From assembly GCA_019410105.1 (NCBI GenBank), contig DXTB01000048.1, positions 1 to 6,491 of the forward strand: DNA of 6,491 bases. The letters run 5' to 3'. Below the pieces are notes generated by a model. That model did no database searches, was not told the DNA's origin, and saw only the letters and a program-made list of their open reading frames with translations. Positions within the stretch are counted from its first letter, which is position 1, and every line of letters begins with the position of its first letter. Made by a program: the position numbers and the translations under genes. The DNA comes from Clostridiales bacterium (GTDB lineage: Bacteria > Bacillota_A > Clostridia > Oscillospirales > Oscillospiraceae). This document shows, piece after piece, positions 1-5,462 of this stretch.

Positions 1-1347
1 ATGCTGCGGGACATTGAGGCCGGACGGGTGAACATGGTGATTACCAAGGATCTGTCCCGGCTGGGGCGCGACTACATCATGACCGGCCACTATATGGAGC
101 GCTATTTCCCGGAACACCGTGTGCGGTACATCTCCCTGTTGGACGGCATCGACACCGGTGTGGACTCCAGCGCCAACGAGATCACGCCGTTCCGGGCCAT
201 TATGAACGACATGTACGCAAAGGACATCTCCAAAAAGATCTCCAGCGTCAAGCGGGACAAACAGCGAAAAGGGCTGTTTATCGGCGGCAAGCCGGTATAT
301 GGCTATCAGATGCACCCTGCGGAAAAGAACAAAATTGTGGTGGACGAGGGGGCCGCGCCGGTGGTACGACGTATTTTCCGGCTGGCGCTGGAGGGCCTGA
401 GCTGCCGCCAGATCGCCGCGCAGCTCAACGCTGAGGGCATCCCATCTCCGGGGTGCTACGCGGGCCTGTATCCCTCCGGTACCGGACAGTGGAGCGGTGA
501 GCGCATCTCTGAGATGCTGCAAAACGAAACCTATATTGGGAATATGGTACAGGGGCGCCGACGGAAGGTCAGTTACAAGAGCAAAAAGTGCATTCGGCAG
601 CTACCGGAGGACTGGGTGGTGGTGGAGGGGACCCATGAGCCGCTGGTGACGCCGGAGACCTTTGAACGGGTGGGGCGTCTGTTGGCCAGCCGGCGGCACA
701 CCCGCAGCCGAACCTATGAGTTTCCGCTGAAAGGGCTGCTTTTCTGTCACGAGTGCGGGCACCCGCTGGCGGTGCTCAACCGGAAAAACAGCCGGGGGGA
801 GGATGTGCGGTATCTGGTTTGCCGCACCTACCAGCGGTTCACAAAGACAGGGGGCTGCACCTGCCACTCCATTCAGGAGCAGACCGTCACTCGTGCCGTG
901 GTAGCCAAGCTGCGGGAGGCCTGCGGGGCCTGCCTGGAGCCTGCGGCCCTGCTGCCCGCCGCCCGGTCTGCCGTAGCAGAGGCTCATGGAGGGGAAAATC
1001 CCACGGCGGAAATCCGGGCCCTGCGGGCCAAAATAGGCCGCCTGACCACCGTCCTGGACCGGATGTATTTGGATCAGCTCAGTGGCCTGCTGGCCGAGGC
1101 GGATTTTGCACGGCTCTACCGGCAGGCCCGCGAGGAGCGCGGCGCACTGGAGCGGCGTGTGACAGAGCTGGAACGCCGGGAAAGCCCGGAGGCCGGGGAC
1201 AAGGCCGGGGCCCTGGTTCAGCGTTTTCTGGATGAGGCTGGTGACAACCGGGAGCTTCTGGTAAGCCTCATTGAGCGGGTGGAGCTAACTGAACAGAGGG
1301 AGCTCATCATCCACTTCCACTTCTGCCCGCCGGAGGCGCTTTTTTAA
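1..1347 (+). CDS. Large serine recombinase, 3' part (SpoIVCA/TnpX type)
   Basis: This is a site-specific recombinase that would cut and rejoin DNA at attachment sites to excise or integrate a mobile element. The visible 448 residues begin inside the resolvase domain. KDLSRLGRDY (16-25), then YMERYFPE and ITPFRAIMNDMYAKDISKKI (61-80), are family motifs. A Recombinase domain follows (about 95-235), then a zinc ribbon with C249, C252, C274 and C286 or C288, and a charged, probably coiled-coil segment (about 335-395). The family normally carries roughly 70 more N-terminal residues with the catalytic serine, so the Met at position 1 is probably internal and the gene is cut by the window edge. The C-terminus looks intact, ending EALF just before the stop. 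It is the last gene before the candidate attachment site and points toward the sigK fragment, as expected for an element-borne recombinase acting on the adjacent end. The family call is firm; the sigK-excision role is inferred from position. Confidence 0.93.
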   Translation: MLRDIEAGRVNMVITKDLSRLGRDYIMTGHYMERYFPEHRVRYISLLDGIDTGVDSSANEITPFRAIMNDMYAKDISKKISSVKRDKQRKGLFIGGKPVYGYQMHPAEKNKIVVDEGAAPVVRRIFRLALEGLSCRQIAAQLNAEGIPSPGCYAGLYPSGTGQWSGERISEMLQNETYIGNMVQGRRRKVSYKSKKCIRQLPEDWVVVEGTHEPLVTPETFERVGRLLASRRHTRSRTYEFPLKGLLFCHECGHPLAVLNRKNSRGEDVRYLVCRTYQRFTKTGGCTCHSIQEQTVTRAVVAKLREACGACLEPAALLPAARSAVAEAHGGENPTAEIRALRAKIGRLTTVLDRMYLDQLSGLLAEADFARLYRQAREERGALERRVTELERRESPEAGDKAGALVQRFLDEAGDNRELLVSLIERVELTEQRELIIHFHFCPPEALF

Positions 1348-1356
1348 TGGACCTCT

Positions 1357-1369
1357 GGTTACAATAACC
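1357..1369. repeat. Short inverted repeat beside the candidate att core
   Basis: GGTTA and TAACC flank a CAA spacer, giving a perfect 5-bp inverted repeat 9 bp downstream of the recombinase stop and a few bases before the candidate crossover palindrome. It lies on the element side of the presumed junction, so it could be part of the recombinase-binding arm. A repeat this short can arise by chance, and no second copy is available for comparison. Confidence 0.35.
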
Positions 1370-1372
1370 GCG

Positions 1373-1388
1373 GCGCGAGGTATCGCGC
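1373..1388. other. Candidate attachment site core (element/chromosome junction)
   Basis: GCGCGA and TCGCGC form a perfect 6-bp inverted repeat around the 4-bp centre GGTA. The exact centre is the dinucleotide GT at 1380-1381. Large serine recombinases bind imperfectly palindromic sites and exchange strands at a central 2-bp overlap, and GT is a known overlap (Bxb1). The site lies 26 bp downstream of the recombinase stop. GT is also the start of the Val codon where similarity to SigK begins. These features make it a good candidate for the recombined end of the element. Whether it is attL or attR cannot be decided, because the other end is outside the window. Confidence 0.55.
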
Positions 1389-1442
1389 ATTGAGAAAAAA
1401 GCACTCAAGAAGCTGGAGGCGGCCATGGGGGCTCAGGAATAA
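1380..1442 (+). pseudogene. sigK: 3' fragment of a sporulation sigma factor gene (sigK-like)
   Basis: This short frame has no start codon and encodes VSRIEKKALKKL followed by EAAMGAQE and a TAA stop. SigK proteins carry ISRSYVSRIEK followed by a basic A-L-x-K-L segment at the end of sigma region 4.2, and this matches that tail. SRIEK fits SigK better than the SRLEK I recall for SigE. The frame is closed just upstream by TAA at 1365, and the preceding codons (Pro-Arg-Arg-Glu) do not match a sigma factor, so similarity starts at the candidate crossover GT. The rest of the gene should lie at the far end of the element to the left. It could be a live split gene rebuilt by excision, or a dead remnant. 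The assignment rests on a 20-residue match recalled from memory, so it is moderate. Confidence 0.65.
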
Positions 1443-1491
1443 GCACTCCTGTGCCGCGGTACAAAGCGGCTTGGGCCCAGCAAAAAAGGGC

Positions 1492-1521
1492 TTTACTCCT
1501 AGCGGCTGAATGGGATATAAT
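1492..1521 (+). promoter_or_regulatory. Probable SigA-type promoter for the sigma/anti-sigma operon
   Basis: A perfect TATAAT at 1516-1521 is preceded, after an 18-bp spacer, by TTTACT at 1492-1497 (4 of 6 matches to TTGACA). Transcription would start near 1528, giving a leader of about 70 nt before the ATG at 1600. It lies in a locally AT-rich stretch. No GGAAC-type ECF -35 element is obvious, so autoregulation by the encoded sigma factor is not evident here. Confidence 0.55.
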
Positions 1522-1540
1522 AAAATCGGGAAAAAAGAGA

Positions 1541-1566
1541 GGGGCGGCGCAATAAAACGCTGCTCC
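1541..1566 (+). other. Leader hairpin upstream of the sigma factor RBS
   Basis: Bases 1541-1549 can pair with 1558-1566 in a 9-bp stem with two G-U pairs around the 8-nt loop CAATAAAA. It would sit in the 5' untranslated leader, ending about 20 nt before the AGGAG. No U-run follows, so it is not an intrinsic terminator. It may stabilise the leader or do nothing. Confidence 0.3.
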
Positions 1567-1599
1567 CGTACATTAAGAAGATGACAGGAGCGCGACACC

Positions 1600-2181
1600 A
1601 TGTTAATCCTGCTTGAGACAATGGCAGAGGAGCGCCGCACCGCCACTGCGCCGGAGCTGCTGGAGCCGCTGATGGCCCGGCTGGCCGGGGGGGATCAGGA
1701 GGCGCTGGCAGAGCTGTACCACCGCACGCGGACGTCGGTGTACGGCCTGGCCCTATCCTACCTGAAAAACCAGCATGACGCTGAGGATGTGACCCAGGAC
1801 GCTTTTGTGCGGGCCTGGGAAAACGCCCATCAGTACCGTCCCCAGGGCACACCGCTGGCCTGGCTGCTGACCATCGCCCGCAACCTCGCCCTGATGAAGC
1901 TGCGGGAGCGGGGCAGGACCCAGGACATGGCTCTGGAGGACTGGGAACGGCTGGCAGCGGAGAACCCGATGGTGACGGTGGAGGACCGGCAGGTGCTGGA
2001 CGCCGCCCTCACTGCGCTGGCGGATGACGAACGGCAAATTGTGCTGCTCCACGCGGTGACCGGCTGGAAGCACAGGGAGATTGCAGGCCTGCTGGAGCTG
2101 CCCCTGTCCACGGTGCTGTCCAAGTACCGCCGCGCGCTCCTGAAACTAAAGACGAAGCTGGAAGGAGGGGATGCCCTGTGA
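1600..2181 (+). CDS. ECF-type RNA polymerase sigma factor
   Basis: This 193-residue protein has the two-domain plan of extracytoplasmic-function sigma factors. Region 2 spans about residues 35-105, with DAEDVTQDAFVRAW (60-73) and PLAWLLTIARNLALMKLR (85-102), typical of the core-binding and -10-recognition helices. Region 4 spans about 134-188, with LADDERQIVLLHAVTGWKHREI and a helix-turn-helix around ELPLSTVLSKYRRAL that would read the -35 element. There is no region 3, as usual for the class. The ATG at 1600 is chosen because AGGAG (1586-1590) sits 9 nt upstream; the next in-frame ATG at 1621 lacks a convincing site. It overlaps the following anti-sigma gene by 4 bp, so that membrane protein is its likely inhibitor. 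The target promoters are unknown. It could be an orthologue of several clostridial ECF factors; the exact subgroup was not determined. Confidence 0.93.
   Translation: MLILLETMAEERRTATAPELLEPLMARLAGGDQEALAELYHRTRTSVYGLALSYLKNQHDAEDVTQDAFVRAWENAHQYRPQGTPLAWLLTIARNLALMKLRERGRTQDMALEDWERLAAENPMVTVEDRQVLDAALTALADDERQIVLLHAVTGWKHREIAGLLELPLSTVLSKYRRALLKLKTKLEGGDAL
2164..2180 (+). promoter_or_regulatory. RBS and overlapping GTG start of the anti-sigma gene
   Basis: GGAGG at 2164-2168 lies 9 nt before the GTG at 2178. That GTG overlaps the sigma stop codon as GTGA, suggesting translational coupling. This selects the GTG frame over the ATG at 2171, which opens a shadow frame with no recognisable protein. 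Confidence 0.8.
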
Positions 2182-3677
2182 CCGATCAGGAACTGGAACA
2201 GCGTCTGCGCACCGCGCTGGAGCACGCCGCGCCCGACCATCTGGAGGCGCTCCTCTCCCGGTGCGAACTGCGGCGGGGAAACGTGATTCCCATGACCGTA
2301 CCGGCGCGGAAGCCGCGGAAAAAGGCGGCCATGGCCTGGCTTGCGGCGGCCTGCCTGGCGCTGGTGGTGGTGGGCGGAGGCGCCGGTGTTCAGTATTACC
2401 AGGCCAACGCCGTGGCTTCGGTCATCTCCCTGGATGTCAATCCCAGCGTGGAGCTGGATGTAAACCGGCAGGAGAAGGTGGTCTCGGCCGTTCCGCTGAA
2501 CGCGGACGCCAACGAAATTCTCGACGGCATGGACCTGAAGGGGGCCGACCTGAATGTGGCGGTCAACGCCATCATGGGCTCTCTGCTCAAGCACGGCTAT
2601 GTGGACGAACTGGCCAACTCCATCCTCATCTCGGTGGAGGACGACGACGCGGCCCGGGGCGCAGCCCTGGAGCAGAAGCTGACCACGGAAATCGGGCAGG
2701 TGCTCGACTCCGCCAAAGTCAACGGAGCGATCCTCTCCCAGACCCTCAGTGGGGACAGCGCCCTTCAGCAAAAGGCGGACGAGTATGGCATCTCGCTGGG
2801 CAAGGCCACGCTGATCCAGTCCCTGGTGGACAGCAGCAACCATCTCACGTTTGAGTCCCTGGTGGGGCTGTCCATCAATGAGCTGAATCTGCTGGCCAAT
2901 TCCACCGCAGTCCAGACCCCGGACAGCGCGGGGGGACAGACCAGCACGACCGCCTCCAACCCGGCGCTGAACTCGGTAGGTACAGCCAGCCAGAGCGCCT
3001 ATATCGGTGTGGAGGCCGCCAAGGAGGCCGCCCTGACCCATGCGGGTGTGACCAGTGGGGACGTGGTGTTCCTGGAGGCTGACTACGACTATGAGGACGG
3101 CCGTATGGTATACGAGGTGGAGTTTTTTGCCGGAAACACGGAGTATGAGTACGATGTAGATGCCGCCACCGGCGCCATTGTTAAGCACGGGCGGGAGCAA
3201 AAGGGCGGCAGCCTGACCGGCGGCGGAAGTACCGCTCAGACCGACATCGGCGAGGCGGCGGCCAAAGCCGCGGCCTTCGCCCATGCGGGCGTGGCCGAAG
3301 GGGACGTGCGCGGGCTGACGGTCAAGCGGGACTTTGACGATGGCCGCCTGACCTACGAGCTGGAATTCTGGGCAGGTACTACAGAGTACGAGTACGAGAT
3401 TGCTGCCGCGGACGGCAGCGTGCTCAAGAGCAAGCGGGAGGAGCACCCCAATGCCCTGCCCGCGGACCAGGCCATCGGGCGGGATGCCGCCCGGGACGCG
3501 GCGTTGGCCCACGCGGGGGTGGCGCTGACCGACACCTACGAGCTGGAGGTGGAGGAGGAGCTGGACGAGCGCACGCCCTGCTATAAGGTGGAGTTCAAGG
3601 CCGGCGGCATGGAGTACGAGTACAAGATCGACGCCAGAACCGGCGGCGTGCTCACCTATGAGATGGATCGGGACTGA
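2178..3677 (+). CDS. RsgI-like membrane anti-sigma factor with three PepSY domains
   Basis: This 499-residue protein probably holds the upstream ECF sigma factor inactive and releases it on an outside signal. Residues 1-49 form a basic cytoplasmic segment that would bind sigma. Residues 51-71 are one hydrophobic membrane helix after RKPRKK, giving an N-in, C-out topology. Residues 79-240 resemble the conserved RsgI ectodomain, with ISLDVNPSVELDVN (83-96). In clostridial RsgI proteins the Asn-Pro bond of this motif is reported to be self-cleaved, here N88-P89. A Ser/Thr/Asn-rich linker (about 241-272) leads to three PepSY-like repeats (274-340, 356-422, 431-497). RsgI proteins usually partner SigI, whereas the partner here is ECF-type. 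The third repeat carries a lone Cys (C468). The gene is followed directly by a strong terminator. RsgI-like family membership is likely; the signal sensed is unknown. Confidence 0.85.
   Translation: MTDQELEQRLRTALEHAAPDHLEALLSRCELRRGNVIPMTVPARKPRKKAAMAWLAAACLALVVVGGGAGVQYYQANAVASVISLDVNPSVELDVNRQEKVVSAVPLNADANEILDGMDLKGADLNVAVNAIMGSLLKHGYVDELANSILISVEDDDAARGAALEQKLTTEIGQVLDSAKVNGAILSQTLSGDSALQQKADEYGISLGKATLIQSLVDSSNHLTFESLVGLSINELNLLANSTAVQTPDSAGGQTSTTASNPALNSVGTASQSAYIGVEAAKEAALTHAGVTSGDVVFLEADYDYEDGRMVYEVEFFAGNTEYEYDVDAATGAIVKHGREQKGGSLTGGGSTAQTDIGEAAAKAAAFAHAGVAEGDVRGLTVKRDFDDGRLTYELEFWAGTTEYEYEIAAADGSVLKSKREEHPNALPADQAIGRDAARDAALAHAGVALTDTYELEVEEELDERTPCYKVEFKAGGMEYEYKIDARTGGVLTYEMDRD
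2997..3668 (+). repeat. Three tandem PepSY-domain repeats
   Basis: Three roughly 67-codon units lie at 2997-3197, 3243-3443 and 3468-3668. Each starts with an Ala-rich helix ending in (T/A)HAGV. Each ends with a strand pair of the form EF.AG..EYEY.(I/V)(D/A)A, followed by a turn and a Val/Leu strand. At DNA level the clearest shared string is GAGTAYGAGTAC (3141, 3384 and 3612). The units have diverged elsewhere, so this is an old domain duplication within one gene and not a recent DNA repeat. Confidence 0.8.
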
Positions 3678-3683
3678 CGCGGC

Positions 3684-3728
3684 AAAGCGCCGCCCCGGAG
3701 CGACAGGCTCCGGGGCGGCGCTTTTTTT
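3684..3728 (+). terminator. Strong intrinsic terminator between convergent operons
   Basis: A perfect 17-bp stem (3684-3700 with 3708-3724) closes a 7-nt loop (CGACAGG) and runs into seven Ts at 3722-3728. It begins 7 bases after the anti-sigma stop. For minus-strand transcripts the same hairpin lies directly past the stop of the small AtuA-partner gene, but only three Us would follow, so it is strong for the plus strand and weaker for the minus strand. Confidence 0.93.
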
Positions 3729-3736
3729 GAAAAGGC

Positions 3737-4036
3737 TCAAAGCTCCATGTCCAGCAGGTAGGAGGACAGGCCCTTGCCGTGCATGTCCACGGAGAGGGAG
3801 CGGGTTACGCCGCCGCCCAGGGCGGCGTACATGACAAAGTTCAGCGCATGGATATTGGGCAGCTCATAGCGAACCACCTCACCCTTGACCATGCCCTTGA
3901 AGTGCTCCTTCACCCGCTCAGCGGTGACTCTCTCCTTGAGCAGCGCATAGTCCTTGGGGTCGTAGGCGATGAGGGAGATGTTGGAGATGTTGCCCTTGTC
4001 GCCGGTGCGGGAGTGTGCGATATCCCAGAGTTTCAT
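3737..4036 (-). CDS. AtuA-like small partner domain protein
   Basis: This 99-residue protein matches the C-terminal, ferredoxin-fold-like domain found in larger AtuA-family proteins. The visible family signatures are SRTGDKGNISNISL (9-22) near the N-terminus and LPNIHALNF (59-67) with ALGGGVTRSLSVDMHGK (72-88) near the C-terminus. There is no signal peptide or membrane segment, so it is cytoplasmic. The ATG at 4034-4036 is supported by AGGAGG 8 nt upstream (4045-4050). It starts 27 bp after the AtuA-like gene ends and is the last gene of the operon. The two products probably form one complex equivalent to the fused protein of Pseudomonas AtuA. Its biochemical role is unknown. Confidence 0.88.
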   Translation of the reverse strand: MKLWDIAHSRTGDKGNISNISLIAYDPKDYALLKERVTAERVKEHFKGMVKGEVVRYELPNIHALNFVMYAALGGGVTRSLSVDMHGKGLSSYLLDMEL

Positions 4037-4063
4037 AGAAAATGCCTCCTTTCTGTCTTGAAA

Positions 4064-5413
4064 TCAGACTTCAAAGATCTCGACTTCGGGCTTAACATCG
4101 CAGCGGCTCACCAGAATGGAGGCCACGGACACAATGTCGCGGGTGCGCTTGACGGCGCCGCAGCCGCCGGCTGGGCCATTGGTGTAGAGGGCCTCCACCT
4201 CGTTGCCGATGAGCTCGGCGTCGGCCCTGGCCTTGGCCCGGCCGGACACGCGGACCCGCACCTCGCTGGGCTCTTCGTTGTACTTGAAGTCAGGGTTCCA
4301 GTACAGGCTGTTGCAGCCGATGAGGTCGAACTTCAGCTCGTCAAACACGCCGGGGGCCACCAGCTCCAGGCGTTCCTTGATGATGTCCAGGGCCAGCCTA
4401 CCGCGGGCCACGCAGCCGGGGCCTCCGTAGCTGATCTCGCCGTCGCCGATGAAGCAGTCCTTGTAGCCGATGGAACACTTGAAGGTCTCGGTCCTGGGCT
4501 TGCCGGAGGCGCCCTCCACCTTCACTTTATCCTTCTCCACCTCGGTAAACTTGACCTGCTTGAAGTCGGCCACCACATCGGGGGTCAGGTAGTTCTCGGG
4601 ATCGTGAATCTCGTAGACGATCTGCTCGGAGCAGGTCTCCACCGTGACCATGCCGCCGGACTCCGGAATCTTGGTGACGAAGAAGGACCCGTCCTCGGAG
4701 ATCTCCACAATGGGGAAGCCCAGGTGGCCCAGGCCGGGGACATCCTTCTTGCCGGGTTCGGCGAAGTAGCCGCCAGTGACCTGGCCGCCGCACTCCAGGA
4801 GGTGGCCCATCATGGTGCCCTTGCCCAGCTTGTCCCAGTCCTCCAGCGACCAGCCGAAGGCGTGGATGGCGGGGGCCATGAAGATGGCGGGGTCGGCTAC
4901 GCGTCCGGTGATGACCACGTCGGCGCCCTGCTCCAGGGCTTTCAGAATACCCTCCACGCCCATGTAGGCGTTGGCGGAGACGATCTCACCGGGGAGCTTG
5001 GACAGGGGCTCGTGGGTCTCCCACACCTCGGCGTCCATGTACTTGTTGATGACGGGCAGCAGATCGTCGCCGGTGACGCAGGCGATCTTCATGCCGGTCA
5101 GGCCGTGCCTGCGGGCAATCTCCACGCACTTCTGGGCAGCGGCCTGGGGATTGGCAGAGCCCATGTTGGTGATGAGCTTCACCTTGTGCTTCCAGCACAG
5201 GGGAAGGGCCTTCTCCATGCGGTGCTCCAGAAGACCGTTGTATCCCTTGGACGGGTCCTTCAGCTTGGCCTGCTGCCCGATGGCGATGGTGCGCTCGGCC
5301 AGGCACTCATAGCTGATATAGTCCAGGTTGCCCTTTTCGATCAGCTCCAGTGAGGGCTCCAGCCGGTCGCCGGCATAGCCGGCCCCGCTGCCGATGCGGA
5401 TGGTTTTCGTCAT
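4064..5413 (-). CDS. AtuA-family (DUF1446) protein
   Basis: This 449-residue cytoplasmic protein belongs to the family named for Pseudomonas AtuA of acyclic terpene catabolism, whose exact reaction is not established. The family features seen are IRIGSGAGYAGDRLEP (5-20), TNMGSANP (82-89), VVITGRVADPA (166-176), HLLECGGQVTGGYF (204-217) and GPAGGCGA (413-420). It covers only the large domain; the C-terminal partner domain is a separate downstream gene, so the family's two-domain form is split here. The ATG at 5411-5413 has GGAAG (5421-5425) 7 nt upstream. It begins 49 bp after the stop of the CitMHS-type transporter gene, with no terminator between. That context suggests a catabolic step on an imported carboxylate or its CoA derivative rather than terpenes. 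The family call is firm; the substrate is inference. Confidence 0.9.
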   Translation of the reverse strand: MTKTIRIGSGAGYAGDRLEPSLELIEKGNLDYISYECLAERTIAIGQQAKLKDPSKGYNGLLEHRMEKALPLCWKHKVKLITNMGSANPQAAAQKCVEIARRHGLTGMKIACVTGDDLLPVINKYMDAEVWETHEPLSKLPGEIVSANAYMGVEGILKALEQGADVVITGRVADPAIFMAPAIHAFGWSLEDWDKLGKGTMMGHLLECGGQVTGGYFAEPGKKDVPGLGHLGFPIVEISEDGSFFVTKIPESGGMVTVETCSEQIVYEIHDPENYLTPDVVADFKQVKFTEVEKDKVKVEGASGKPRTETFKCSIGYKDCFIGDGEISYGGPGCVARGRLALDIIKERLELVAPGVFDELKFDLIGCNSLYWNPDFKYNEEPSEVRVRVSGRAKARADAELIGNEVEALYTNGPAGGCGAVKRTRDIVSVASILVSRCDVKPEVEIFEV

Positions 5414-5462
5414 GCAATGACTTCCTTTCTGATAATTGACATTTCAAAGACGAGAGAGCGGC

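Noticed and set aside
1..3. ATG at position 1 as the true start of the recombinase
   Set aside because: The sequence begins inside the resolvase domain and lacks the N-terminal catalytic serine region of the family, so this Met is most likely internal. A genuine N-terminal truncation cannot be excluded from this window.
1453..1495. Possible terminator after the sigK fragment (GCCGC/GCGGC and GCCC/GGGC pairings, TGGGCCCA palindrome)
   Set aside because: The stems are only 4-5 bp with loops of about 8 nt and there is no following T-run, so termination cannot be supported.
1359..1646. 95-codon minus-strand frame across the intergenic region
   Set aside because: It spans the candidate att site, the promoter and the start of the sigma gene, has no family features, and is unlikely to be a real gene.
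2171..2854. ATG frame starting 7 bases before the chosen GTG of the anti-sigma gene
   Set aside because: Its product is a Gly/Arg/Pro-rich shadow with no domain, whereas the overlapping GTG frame gives the membrane helix, the RsgI-like region and the PepSY repeats.
1830..3740. 636-codon open frame on the minus strand
   Set aside because: It lies antisense to the sigma and anti-sigma genes, which have clear domains and start sites. Its translation shows no family features and is rich in His, Val, Gly and Arg, typical of the reverse frame of GC-rich genes.
3779..5353. 524-codon open frame on the plus strand
   Set aside because: It is antisense to the two AtuA-type genes. The His/Gly/Leu/Asp-rich translation has no recognisable domain, and the frame has no good ribosome binding site.
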